A stretch of 64,000 nt of DNA from contig OY723310.1 of assembly GCA_963210315.1 (NCBI GenBank), positions 1,364,001 to 1,428,000 of the forward strand. Reading direction: 5' to 3'. Of the stretch, positions 54,851 to 64,000 are shown piece by piece. Positions within the stretch are counted from its first letter, which is position 1. Each line of letters starts with the position of its first letter. The notes below the pieces were generated by a model. It worked only from the letters and a program-made list of their open reading frames with translations, made no database searches and was not told the origin of the DNA. The DNA comes from Rhynchopus euleeides (Eukaryota; Euglenozoa; Diplonemea; Diplonemida; Diplonemidae). The translations under genes were made by a program, and so were the position numbers.

Positions 54851-55378
54851 ATGCCTCCTGTTCAAGATATTCGAGGATGGGCCACCGCCATGCGCTCCCC
54901 GGCCTTCCTTCAACCAACTGGCCCGGGCCAGGGCACGCTGGTAGCCGAGCGCTTGCGGGATATGGGGTACGTGCTGAAGGTGTCGGGTGAGGAGGACGGG
55001 TTCGTGAAGAGCTCCCTTTGTCCGGACCTCACCTTCGCACCAAGCACAGAAACATCCCCTGAGGCTGGTGGTGCGGACCTTGAACCTGGGTTGGACGGGA
55101 AGGCAAAAGAGAGCACAGAGAAGCAGTCCACCCAAAAGAAAGTTGTGTCTCAGCCAACCCAACAGTCAAGCATCTTGGCATGGGCGAAGCCGGTTCGTGT
55201 GAACTCTCTCACACAGACACAGCCTTCCCAGTCCTCCCAGTCCTCCGAAAAGAAGCGCGCAGCGTCCCCGACCACCCAGACTCCCAACAAACACCGCAGG
55301 CTCTGCAAAGGGTGTAGGAAGCCTGGGCACAACATGCAGACTTGCCCCAGCAAGCCCAAGAACTTGAAGAAGAAGTAA
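54851..55378 (+). CDS. Transposon-encoded CCHC zinc-knuckle protein (175 aa)
   Basis: The frame stays open upstream to about 54722, so the start is uncertain; 54851 is the first ATG. The middle is Ser/Thr/Gln-rich and low in order, with TQTQPSQSSQSSEKKRAASP. The C-terminus has a clean CX2CX4HX4C knuckle (CKGCRKPGHNMQTC) followed by KPKNLKKK and TAA. Such knuckles end many MULE-type transposases and Gag proteins (family knowledge), and this may be the surviving tail of one; no DDE or RNase H residues are seen. It is the only good frame in B4. Confidence 0.6.
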   Translation: MPPVQDIRGWATAMRSPAFLQPTGPGQGTLVAERLRDMGYVLKVSGEEDGFVKSSLCPDLTFAPSTETSPEAGGADLEPGLDGKAKESTEKQSTQKKVVSQPTQQSSILAWAKPVRVNSLTQTQPSQSSQSSEKKRAASPTTQTPNKHRRLCKGCRKPGHNMQTCPSKPKNLKKK

Positions 55379-55830
55379 GTTGGGGCGTGCTGGTTGTGGC
55401 TTGTCTTTTTCACATCTTTTTTTAAGCATCAACGCACCAACCAACCACCGACAGTGAAGCTGACAGCTCTGATGAACTGTGTATGCTTTCACTAACTCAA
55501 CAAGAATGTCAACCAGGGGGGGGGGGGCAATACAAATCAAAACGGTACGAAACCAAATGAGGGGCGAGTGGTAGGACGAGAACAGAGCGGATACTCGACC
55601 GGAAGGCAGAAGAAGTGAGAGACGGACGACAGCAGTGGCCAGCGCGCCCCTGGTGGACCAAACAGCCCCGCAGAGCCCCTGCAAACAGCGTTTTTAGGAA
55701 AAGTTGAATAGACGTACTTAGTACGTCTATTCGCTCGCAAACTATTTATTAATTTTCTGGCGAGGTCGATTTAGGCCCGCGCGTTCGCCGAATAGTAGTA
55801 CTAAGTACGTTTATTTGACCCCCCCCTGTA

Positions 55831-56250
55831 ATTAGCATTCCTGGTCATGGGGTCTGGGTGTCGTCACCCCCACCGGGCCACTTTCAGCCTCACGAATCCG
55901 TGCGAAGCGGCGATTTTCGGACAGATTCAGCCCAGAACAATTCCAGGGGGAAAAATCGATCAAAAAGTTCAAGTTCGCAACATGTTACTTGGTCTTGACA
56001 TTTTTTTCTCGTTTTTCCAAAAAATGGCCAAAAACCAGAATTCTCGGATTTTCGTGTTTTCCCCTCCGGCGGGAACATGAATTCTGTAAACCAACATGTC
56101 CAAACACGCATGTTCGTGGAATATTTTTCACCAGCCCTTTTCACCATAAAAAGAAATCTTCAAAAAGGTGGCATTCGAAGGAACTTACCTCCCAACCCCA
56201 ATTTTTTTTGCATTAACCACGCATATATGCGTGGTTAGTCGGGAAAGGGT
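55831..56250. other. Right part of element L
   Basis: No gene. AT-rich, ending in the inverted terminus. Confidence 0.5.
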
Positions 56251-56607
56251 TAAAAGTGAATTAATAAAATGTTATTCATAACATATGTTATTGGGTACTC
56301 CCATGGAGTCAACCGCCGCTCGGGCGAGAAGTGTGTTGAGCATACACAACACCAACCTTCGTCAGGTTTGGGAGTGTATAAGCAACACCGCAAGAAGGAA
56401 CAGAAGCATAAGCGGACGCAGCGACACTTTTGTTCCTTTTGCACCCCTGTAAACAACGCCCATTTTCCCTTCGGCTGACACCCTGTTTCGAGATGTGTAA
56501 GAGGTCGCCGGGAGCTGAGTGCCGTAGTCCACCATGTAAATGACAACGACGAGGAATCCCGCCCCCAACCCCCCAGCCCCAGCCCAGATGGAATAAATAG
56601 TTTCAAT
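56251..56607. other. Spacer
   Basis: No gene recognised; no match to other repeats in the window. Confidence 0.4.
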
Positions 56608-56758
56608 TTTGGAGGATTCTTCATATTCCTGGATTTCCCGAATTTCCTGGATTTCCCCCGGCCCCTTAGGCGATTTCAGGGCGGACAGGGCGGACATGCC
56701 CGGACCCGGAAATCCGGGTGTCCGGATGTCCGGGTCCAATTTTGACCCCCCCCCCCCC
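56608..56758. repeat. G-type repeat, second copy, left half
   Basis: Matches 24038-24196 almost base for base and, like it, ends in a C-run occupied by another element (here F). The right half resumes at 58307. Confidence 0.8.
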
Positions 56759-56760
56759 TA

Positions 56761-58304
56761 GGGGGGGTCATATGCTGTTAACAAAGGGTGGTTTTTCAAG
56801 ATACCCCCCCAGAGCCCCTGAGGGCCTATCTGACCCCCAACCCCACCCCAAAACCCCCTAAAAACATATCCTGGGGCATTTGCAACACCATTTCTACCAT
56901 TCCAGGCCGTTTTTTTGGGGTGTCAAAAAGTGGTACACCCTTTTGTACCTCGCATGCCTCGTACACAACGTGCCGGGAAGGCGTCTGATGCGTGTGCTCA
57001 ACTTTTTATTGGTAAGTGCATGAGCTTGCCCTCGGATGTGTGCGGGGTGTCTATGGAGGATCTTCACCGGCTCAGGGCACGCTGGGTGGGCACCAAGAGA
57101 TGTTCCGATGCAGCTTTTGCAATGGCAATGGGGATCAATGTTTTACGCGAGGCAATGGACGCAGGGGAGCTCAGCATCCCAGGATCCAACGCGCTCGAAA
57201 CTCTCTTCAGTGACGAGACACTCCCCTGCCTGGTCGCCTCCAGAGTTGTGTACAGCTTCCTTCCTTCGGCGTTTGCCATCTTGAAGGGAGGTCGAAAAAC
57301 TATAAGTGAGCAATCGGTGAAGGCTGGCCGGGAGCGCTTTGGGGAGGTGTCGCAGCTCTTGCAGGATCTAAAACGTACGTTCTCTCTCGCTACCCTACCA
57401 GACTGGGCGAAGTGCGAGAGTGTCCAGGATGCTTGGTCAAGGGATGCGGCTCGGCTCATACGCAAAGGGGCAGCCGCCATGATGGAGAAGTGGGACCGCT
57501 TCATTGCAAAAGACGACTACCTCGACAGCAGCGATGAGGAGGACGAATCACAGGCCAGCGTACAAGGAGACAATGAGTCTGAGATCAGTGATGCGAGCGA
57601 TGGCAGCGATGACAGCAATGGCAGGTCAGCTGCTCCTATCAGCAACGACTACACCGAGTCGCTGATGGCTTCGGGTGCGAGCATTCTGGGTCGGCTGAGA
57701 GGCATCAACCCCGCTCGTGCTGCTGCAATTACGCAACACAAGCATAACGCACACCCGCTCCGGCAACTGGGTGTCAGCACACTCCCCACAGAGGAAGAGG
57801 TCGAAGAGGCAAAGCGTTTGGCGGGACCCACGCCACCCGCCGCAGAAGAGTGGGCACGAGTACACAAGACAAAACGACATGAGCAGCTGCGAACGGCACT
57901 CCAGAAGCGCTCTCGAGAATCGTTGCGCGACGAGCTCGCTGAGCATGGTGTCCCTCACGCGAGCGCAATGCTCAAGCCGGAATGCGTAGCCACACTCACA
58001 GATGTGCTCTACAAGGCCCCACAGGTGTCGACTCCACCGAGCGGGCGCCCTGAGAAGCGACGTGCGGTGTCTGCATCATAATCTTTGTTTGACGAGGCAT
58101 GCGAGGTACAAAAGGGTGTACCACTTTTTGACACCCCAAAAAAACGGCCTGGAATGGTAGAAATGGTGTTGCAAATGCCCCAGGATATGTTTTTAGGGGG
58201 TTTTGGGGTGGGGTTGGGGGTCAGATAGGCCCTCAGGGGCTCTGGGGGGGTATCTTGAAAAACCACCCTTTGTTAACACCTTTTGGGAGGGGTCTGACCC
58301 CCCC
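56761..58304 (+). mobile_element. Element F (1544 bp): gene packed between about 200-bp inverted repeats
   Basis: TA-GGGGGGG-TCATATGCTGTTAACAAAG on the left, and inverse sequence (with a few extra bases near the tip) on the right; TA at 56759-56760 and 58305-58306. Poly-C outside on both sides (13 and 24 C). The inner ends of the repeats (GCATGCCTCGT and its inverse) touch the start and almost touch the stop of the enclosed gene. Confidence 0.9.
56954..58081 (+). CDS. Transposon F protein: acidic, SAP-like C-terminus (375 aa)
   Basis: The only gene of element F. Its ATG lies in the inner tip of the left inverted repeat and its TAA ends 10 bp before the right one. N-terminal 180 residues are helical with no recognised fold. 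About residues 190-235 are Ser/Asp/Glu-rich (DSSDEEDESQASVQGDNES). Near the C-terminus SRESLRDELAEHGVPHASAM followed by KPECVATLTDVL matches the SAP helix-extended-helix DNA-binding pattern (inference). A basic tail (RPEKRRAVSAS) may be a nuclear signal. No DDE triad is evident, so it is either a very divergent transposase or a DNA-binding accessory mobilised in trans. The reading frame is undamaged, suggesting recent function. Confidence 0.75.
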   Translation: MPRTQRAGKASDACAQLFIGKCMSLPSDVCGVSMEDLHRLRARWVGTKRCSDAAFAMAMGINVLREAMDAGELSIPGSNALETLFSDETLPCLVASRVVYSFLPSAFAILKGGRKTISEQSVKAGRERFGEVSQLLQDLKRTFSLATLPDWAKCESVQDAWSRDAARLIRKGAAAMMEKWDRFIAKDDYLDSSDEEDESQASVQGDNESEISDASDGSDDSNGRSAAPISNDYTESLMASGASILGRLRGINPARAAAITQHKHNAHPLRQLGVSTLPTEEEVEEAKRLAGPTPPAAEEWARVHKTKRHEQLRTALQKRSRESLRDELAEHGVPHASAMLKPECVATLTDVLYKAPQVSTPPSGRPEKRRAVSAS

Positions 58305-58306
58305 TA

Positions 58307-58511
58307 CCCCCCCCCCCCCCCCCCCCCCCCGGACATTTCCCGAATTTCCCCACGAAATTCCGAAAAATTCATGAAAATCGAAAGGTCCCACGCACCAAAT
58401 TCTGCCCAAAAATCGTCAAAAATGGACATGTCATATGCAGCAATGGGGCACCAATCACTCCCCAAATTTTGCTCAATGATTCCACGGCTAGCCAGATTTT
58501 CTGATCAATTA
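58307..58511. repeat. G-type repeat, second copy, right half
   Basis: C-run then GGACATTTCCCGAATTTCCC, as at 25375; diverges afterwards. Confidence 0.65.
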
Positions 58512-58841
58512 CCGTATACGTAAATATTATGGAACGTAAATATTATGGAACGGGCCCATTTTTGGCCGGTCCGTTCCATAATATTTACGTTCCAAAATAT
58601 TTACAGGGCCAGTTGGGCCACTCGGTGGTGAGGACGGCTTGCGTCAGGAATCGCGCGAAAAGTGCACGAGTAGGTCTCGTCAGGGACTCTGTACGCCGTC
58701 CGATCACCTGGTCCAAGTCCCCGAGTCGCAGAAAGCCCTGTAAATATTATGGAACGAAAAAAATCTGGAACGCCAACCCACCAGCGTTCCATAATATTTA
58801 CGTTCCATAATATTTACGTTCCAAAATATTTACGTATACGG
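58512..58841 (-). mobile_element. Element D, copy 5 (330 bp), inverted
   Basis: TA at 58510-58511 and 58842-58843. More than 30 kb from the other D copies yet almost identical. Confidence 0.88.
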
Positions 58842-59383
58842 TAGTTTGTTTGAGCATGTTCCTGGCCCTTGTTTGGAAAGTAGATGGCCCCTGGCTGGAG
58901 AGGACGGTTGTGCTCGACCGGACGGAGAGAGAACCTTCTCCATATCACTCCACCACTCCACAATGCCAGAAGTGGCAGGAAGGCCGGGTGTTACAGGCCT
59001 CAACCAGGGTTCCAAGGCTCTCCACTTCCTGGCTGCGTCAGGGATCACCGGGTACAGCGAGCAGGATTCCCTGTCCTGACACCCCAGCATGTACCACCGG
59101 AAGAACCCGAAACAGCAGCCCCCCCTCATGGGGGTTGCAAGAGGCACGGAAATCGTTCAAATCGGACCAAGTCCGAAAATTCGGCACTTTCTTGGGTACA
59201 AATTGCGGTCCGAAATTTTCCGATTTTTTGAAAAAAGGCGAATTCTGTAAGGGGGACCTTTTCGAATTTTTTTTTTCGGGCACTTTTTCCACAAGGAAAT
59301 GTCCGCCCTGTCCGCTACTGTCCACTACCGATTTCAAGGATCCTCCTTTAACAAAAATAATAATAACATTTTCAAAAAATGTT
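58842..59383. other. Spacer, no gene
   Basis: Mixed sequence without recognised coding or repeat content. Confidence 0.4.
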
Positions 59384-59498
59384 ACTGGGGGCCCTCGCTA
59401 CCAGTCAAAGCTCGTCACAGCTCGTCAGTCAGTGAGGGGAAGTGGGCTGGAACTCACTTTTTCTCACTCAGTCACATCTGGTAGCGAGGGCCCCCACT
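59384..59498. mobile_element. Short foldback element (about 115 bp)
   Basis: CTGGGGGCCCTCGCTACCAG faces CTGGTAGCGAGGGCCCCC. AAAAAATGTTA lies on both sides. The end again starts TTA-CTGGGGG. Confidence 0.65.
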
Positions 59499-59554
59499 GA
59501 GGAATAATTTAAAAAATGTTATTCTCGGGCTCTCCGGGGACCCGGGAATAATTA

Positions 59555-60637
59555 CTGGGGGGGGGTCAAATAGTACTACCGGGTAGTACTAATTGGCGGG
59601 ACCGCTTGCCTAAATCGTGAAAATGTAGATAAATGGTAATTGGTGCGAATGAGTCACTTTTATGACCCCCAGGTCGCCAAAACGCTGTTTATCGGCATGT
59701 TTGGAATCCGTACGGATTGTGATGGGGTCATTTCAGTTGTGAGTTGCCTAATTTCAACCTTGTTTATGGGTTGGCTTCCGGGCCAAAGACCCTCCAGAGG
59801 TTCAATGGGATCCAAGGGGATCATACACATGCAGATCCCTTCGCCGGTACACTACCGACACCCAGTAAACACCCGCGTCACTGGTGTTCAACACGGCGGC
59901 GAATCACGTGTCGCGCGCCGTGCTCGAGAGGGCCCCACCTCGCTCGGCGGGGTGGAAGGGGCGTCTCTTGAGGTCGATGACCTGCTTGCAGAGGCTCGAG
60001 CGAGACCAAAGGATCGTTAGGCCATGCTTTCACACCGAGGATCGGTACTGAAGATCATGTATCGAGCAAGCTTTTACCCTTATGCTCTACGTGAGATTTC
60101 TGTTCTCACTGAGCTTGCCTTAGGACACCTGCGTTAATGTGTAACAGAGTGTGCCGCCCCAACCAAACTCCCCACCTGACTGGTGTCTCCAAACGAGGAC
60201 TCACTAGCTAACGCCAGTTTGTCGCTAGACAACCTCCCCCACAGCCAGTGCCCCCATGCAGGTTACTGCGTACTGCAGCTCTTCCTTGCGATCGCTTCAA
60301 GGTTCGCCAGGTCATGACGGGTCACATTTCGGGAGAGTTGTGTGGGAGAAACGGGTTGGACGGGTTCTTATGTATCCGATGATCCGCGGTGGTTGGCAGT
60401 GCTGCTCTTCAGAGCGTGGCGTTGATTACCAGCTCAGCCAGGAGGCTCGGTGCAACGATTTTTCTCAGCGGCATGCCCCTACTACAGGGGCAACAGTCTT
60501 AGAAAGGGGAAAAAATGGGCAAAAAGGGGGGTAGTACTAATATACTGGAAAAACAATCTATTTTGAAAAACCCGGGGGGTAGTTGTATTTGAGGGGGTAG
60601 TTGTATTTAAAGGGGTAGTACAATTTGACCCCCCCAG
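59555..60637. mobile_element. Element B5 (1083 bp), TA duplication
   Basis: Ends TA-CTGGGGGGGGG-TCAAATAGTAC and (read inward) TA-CTGGGGGGG-TCAAATTGTAC; TA at 59553-59554 and 60638-60639. GTAGTACTA-type oligomers are repeated near both ends. Contains one copy of the GGAATCCGTACGGATT...GGGGTCATTT motif. No gene. Confidence 0.8.
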
Positions 60638-60639
60638 TA

Positions 60640-61018
60640 ATTTATTTAGCGGATAACATTGTGAATAAATACGACTGTAGTGTTGACCGCCGGCACCAAA
60701 AAAAAGGGCTTTGGAAGCCCTCACAGCTTCTCATTACCCCCTCCCCCCCTCCCTCCCTTCCCACAACAACAACCACCGTCTATTATCCCCCCCCCCTCCT
60801 CCTACCCCCCTCCTCTACCCAGTCTGTCGCTCCTCCAACTTTTTTCATTCCCTACATCATTTGCAAATTCAAATCCAACCCCATACCCAAGCCCGCCCAA
60901 ACCCCCGCCTACACGGCTTTTACACTACACCCACCAAAACTCTGGGGGGGGGCAGGGGTGTAAATAAGGCCGACTCCCGACTCGCGCCGGATTTTTTGGG
61001 ATTGGGAGGGTTGCCTTG
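60640..61018. other. Spacer with C/T-rich tract
   Basis: 60730-60960 is strongly C-biased on the plus strand. GTAAATAAGGCCGACTCCCG at about 60960 resembles the short H elements. No gene. Confidence 0.45.
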
Positions 61019-61777
61019 CTTCCCTTAGGGAATGTGCGGTATTAGGCACCCCATGGCCAAAATGACCCCACTGCGATCCGCACAGACTCCAAATATTCAA
61101 AAGAAAGGGTTTTTGGAACACCCGAGGAGGGGGGGTCCCGATGGGTGGGTGGGGGTGTGGGGGTCCCGCTGGGTGGGACATGGTGTGTGCCTCCCAGTCA
61201 TCTTCTTCATTACCGGTCTCTGAACTGGGGTGAGTTCATTGCCAAACCACTGCTGTGAATACGGCGCCCCTTTCCCGCCCCTTTTGCCAGATCCTGGCAG
61301 CTCCCAAGAAGAGTTGTGTTCCGCCCTCATCAGGTGGTTGAGCATACCGCAGCGCACACGTGCACAACCACACACACTCCACACAGATGCGTCACACATG
61401 TGACGCAACTGTTGCGACACAACATGCCTCAGGTAGAGGCAGTAGTGTTTGACTCACAGCCAACATAGCTCTCAGTGGGGCCGTGGATGGTGTGGATGCA
61501 TCCATGCATGCATCCACGGCATCCAGGGATGCCCGAAAATGTCAAAAAATGGATTTTTGATTTGGCATACAGGCATTCATCCACTGCAGGCAGGCCTGCA
61601 TGCAGGGCTTCGGAGCTCCAGGCTGTGTGTGGATGCATCCACAAAATTTGTGGATGCATGCGCTGCATGCACGGGAAATACTGAGAGCTATGCAGCCAAA
61701 TACTGCTGCCGTGAGTGAGGTGCTCGCAGCGTGTGGGGCGCTGCGGGCGAAGTGGGGGGTTGGCTGGGACAGCCAAC

Positions 61778-61945
61778 ATGGCGCTGTGCGTCGCGTGCTT
61801 CTTCGCGGACCACCTCGCACGCGGGAAGACCCCGCAAGCGCCGAGTCAGTCCGCCCTGACCGAATGGTGGGCGACTGCTGGAGGGTCCATGGGACTCTCC
61901 ACGGCAGAGGTGGCCGTACTACAGGATGAGTGCAGGATTGAGTAG
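61778..61945 (+). CDS. Mirrored small frame, left arm (55 aa)
   Basis: ATG frame MALCVACFFADHLARGKTPQ... ending QDECRIE. It has the same length in the right arm (62568-62735, minus strand) with two residue changes. Conservation follows from the palindrome, so it does not by itself prove coding. Confidence 0.25.
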   Translation: MALCVACFFADHLARGKTPQAPSQSALTEWWATAGGSMGLSTAEVAVLQDECRIE

Positions 61946-61997
61946 GGTTTGAGACCGCCTGTCCCCCCCAGCCCCCCACCCCAGGTACCTTAGGTGA

Positions 61998-62052
61998 CTG
62001 TAAATAACCGACTCCCGACTCCCGACTCCTGACCCCCAAACCTTATTTACAG
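61998..62052. mobile_element. Minute inverted-repeat element H1 (55 bp)
   Basis: CTGTAAATAA ... TTATTTACAG around three CCGACTC units. Its twin H2 lies at 62461-62515. Confidence 0.6.
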
Positions 62053-62056
62053 CCCT

Positions 62057-62155
62057 GGGGGGGGGGGGGGGGCTCGCTCTGTGTCAAAAGAGTGTCAGGC
62101 TCCAGCCTATATTGTGAGGCAGCTCACTTTGCTGCACTTTAGAGCGAAAGCCCCC
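62057..62155. mobile_element. Relative of the CPSF73 intron element
   Basis: GGGGGCTCGCTCTGTG faces AGAGCGAAAGCCCCC; about 100 bp; in the palindrome centre. Confidence 0.45.
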
Positions 62156-62460
62156 AATATGCAAAATCGCCCTCAGATACGAAAGGGTACTCTCGTGACG
62201 GTTTCTCAAACGAGGGGTATGGGGGGTGGGGGGGGGGGGGGGATCAATAACCAGTCTGTGGGTGTGCGCGTTGTAGAGTAGGTTCGAAACGATACGCCAA
62301 GTGAGAGTGGTTCGGTGGTGTTGATGACGGGTCATGCTTGCAGCGCGTTATGTCACTGGGGGAAAAAAATGAGTGCGGCGTGCATCGTGTGTGCCACGTC
62401 ATGATTGGGCGCATTCAAGAAACAGGGCAGAGGGGGTGGGGTGGTGGGAGGGAGGCAGGG

Positions 62461-62515
62461 CTGTAAATAAGGTTTGGGGGTCAGGAGTCGGGGGTCGGGA
62501 GTCGGTTATTTACAG
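62461..62515. mobile_element. Minute inverted-repeat element H2 (55 bp)
   Basis: Mirror of H1 at the inner edge of the right arm. Confidence 0.6.
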
Positions 62516-62567
62516 TCACCTAAGGTACCTGGGGTGGGGGGGTGGGGGGGGCGGGCGGTCTCAAACC

Positions 62568-62735
62568 CTACTCAATCCTGCACGCATCCTGTAGTACGGC
62601 CACCTCTGCCGTGGAGAGTCCCATGTACCCTCCAGCAGTCGCCCACCATTCGGTCAGGGCGGACTGACTCGGCGCTTGCGGGGTCTTCCCGCGTGCGAGG
62701 TGGTCCGCGAAGAAGCACGCGACGCACAGCGCCAT
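62568..62735 (-). CDS. Mirrored small frame, right arm (55 aa)
   Basis: Counterpart of 61778-61945; differs by Tyr for Ser and Ala for Glu. Same doubts apply. Confidence 0.25.
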   Translation of the reverse strand: MALCVACFFADHLARGKTPQAPSQSALTEWWATAGGYMGLSTAEVAVLQDACRIE

Positions 62736-62949
62736 GTTGGCTGTCCCAGCCAACCCCCCACTTCGCCCGCAGCGCCCCACACGCTGCGAGCACCTCACTC
62801 ACGGCAGCAGTATTTGGCTGCATAGCTCTCAGTATTTCCCGTGCATGCAGCGCATGCATCCACAACTTTTGTGGATGCATCCACACACAGCCTGGAGCTC
62901 CGAAGCCCTGCATGCAGGCCTGCCTGCAGTGGATGAATGCCTGTATGCC

Positions 62950-63153
62950 TGCATGCATGGATGGATGGATGCAATTTTCAGCCAAAAATCGAATTTGGCT
63001 GGGCGAGTAGTTGTCCAAAATCGCGAAATATCCCAAAAAATCGATTTTTTACAGAGGCCCAAAAACGTGTTCCTGGGTGAAAAATGGGCCCAAAAATCGG
63101 TTTTTCGACGTTTTTTGGTCAATTTTTGGGGTTTTCAGCGATTTTCCTGTGCC
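62950..63153. other. 204-bp segment present only in the right arm
   Basis: Inserted between GTATGCC and GCCAAATCGAAAATCC relative to the left arm. Contains (GGAT)n and AAAATCG-rich sequence. It breaks the symmetry and shows which arm changed last, or which lost DNA. Confidence 0.6.
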
Positions 63154-63700
63154 AAATCGAAAATCCATTTTTTGACATTTTCGGGCATCCCTGGATGCCG
63201 TGGATGCATGCATGGATGCATCCACACCATCCACGGCCCCACTGAGAGCTATGTTGGCTGTGAGTCAAACACTACTGCCTCTACCTGAGGCATGTTTTGT
63301 GTCGCAACAGTTGCGTCACATGTGTGACGCATCTGTGTGGAGTGTGTGTGGGTGTGCACGTGTGCGCTGCGGTATGCTCAACCACCTGATGGGGGCGGGA
63401 ACACAACTCTTCTTGGGAGCTGCCAGGATCTGGCAAAAGGGGCGGGAAAGGGGCGCCGTATTCACAGCAGTGGTTTGGCAATGAACTCACCCCAGTTCAG
63501 AGACCGGTAATGAAGAAGATGACTGGGAGGCACACACCATGTCCCACCCAGCGGGACCCCCACACCCCCACCCACCCATCGGGACCCCCCTCCTCGGGTG
63601 TTCCAAAAACCCTTTCTTTTGAATATTTGGAGTCTGTGCGGATCGCAGTGGGGTCATTATGGCCATGGGGTGCCTAATACCGCACATTCCCTAAGGGAAG

Positions 63701-64000
63701 TGTGTGCTGTTCGATGGCATATGCCCCCGTCGGACACAGATAGTCCAGTAACTATTTTTTTCGGCAGCTTTTTCGATTATGGCCGCGGGATTATTCGGTG
63801 CGCCTTAGGGTGCCGAAAACCCGAGAGATGGGGCCTCAGCCTGATATGCTCAGATCTGACCGAGGACAACACGCCGTACACACAGCCAGCAAGAACAAGG
63901 AAAGGAACACTGCACTTTTCATTTCAACCATCACTCTGGCAAAAAGGCTTTCCCAGATTTGGGGGTATATATTTATGTTATGTGCCCCCACGACGGGCAG
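63701..64000. other. Terminal stretch, nothing recognised
   Basis: No coding frame, RNA gene or repeat match. Confidence 0.4.

Larger units (their letters stand above)
54070..55828 (+). mobile_element. Element B4 (1759 bp), TA duplication, with one gene
   Basis: Ends TA-CAGGGGGGGG-TCAAATAAACGTACTTA and the inverse; TA at 54068-54069 and 55829-55830. Subterminal GAATAGTAGTACTTA is repeated three times on the left and recurs at the right end. Encloses a zinc-knuckle protein gene. Confidence 0.85.
53433..56250. mobile_element. Element L, carrying B4 inside
   Basis: The inverted ends TA-ACCCTTTTCCGACCACG and TA-ACCCTTTCCCGACTAACC (right end read inward) define the outer element; without B4 it would be about 1.06 kb. 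Right end includes the palindrome AACCACGCATATATGCGTGG. No gene of its own. Confidence 0.55.
61019..63700. mobile_element. 2.7-kb near-palindromic element
   Basis: Arms 61019-62057 and 62457-63700 are inverted copies (outer tip CTTCCCTTAGGGAATGTGCG) around a spacer of about 400 bp. The right arm is longer by a 204-bp insertion (62950-63153). No flanking duplication could be set. Each arm holds a mirrored 55-codon frame and a short H element. Confidence 0.85.

Noticed and set aside
54720..54920. BIR-like phrase (NDDVRCF...) upstream of the zinc-knuckle protein
   Set aside because: The later Cys and His of a BIR domain are absent and the match spans only a few residues.
1..64000. CRISPR array, tRNA, rRNA, telomere
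   Set aside because: No spaced direct repeats of CRISPR type, no paired A and B boxes with a foldable body, no rRNA core segments and no terminal telomeric array were seen.

Overview
The window is nuclear DNA of a single-celled eukaryote with spliceosomal introns. The best-anchored gene, a CPSF73-type cleavage/polyadenylation endonuclease, is split by a 324-bp GT..AG intron, and there are no operons and no bacterial signals. All three stop codons are used as real stops. The genes are GC-rich and the intergenic DNA is full of poly-G/C runs and transposons. I cannot name the lineage from this sequence alone. I see no rRNA, tRNA, CRISPR or telomere repeat.

Layout: (1) 1-5 kb: a 1.15-kb foldback transposon (element A, copy 1) and a tentative two-exon small membrane-protein gene. 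(2) 5-41 kb: four tandem copies (about 3.3-3.4 kb each) of one gene family that I do not recognise. It encodes about 1,100-residue polytopic membrane proteins with a glycosylated Ser/Asn-rich loop, four ubiquitin-like (beta-grasp) domains and a PDZ-ligand-like C-terminus. Copies 1 and 4 are open; copies 2 and 3 carry in-frame TAG codons, and copy 3 has a duplicated and interrupted 3' end. The copies are nearly identical except in two sharply bounded cassettes, where they are mosaics. (3) The spacers between copies are segmental duplications loaded with transposons. The largest is a 10.3-kb nested stack (15903-26186) between copies 2 and 3. (4) 44.4-50.4 kb: two ordinary host genes, CPSF73 and an unrecognised 247-residue protein. 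(5) 50.7-63.7 kb: dense DNA transposons, including one whose only gene, a SAP-like acidic protein, fills the space between its terminal repeats, one with a CCHC zinc-knuckle protein, one made of about 370-bp tandem repeats, and a 2.7-kb near-palindrome.

Most of the transposons share one grammar: a TA dinucleotide at each edge, then a G-tract, then (T/C)(C/T)AAAT or a close variant. Several sit inside poly-C or poly-G runs, and two sit exactly on the TA left by an older element. Five full-length A elements (1147-1148 bp once a nested insert is removed) point to recent activity. The likeliest previously undescribed biology here is the mosaic ubiquitin-like membrane-protein family and this TA/G-tract transposon consortium living in its spacers.
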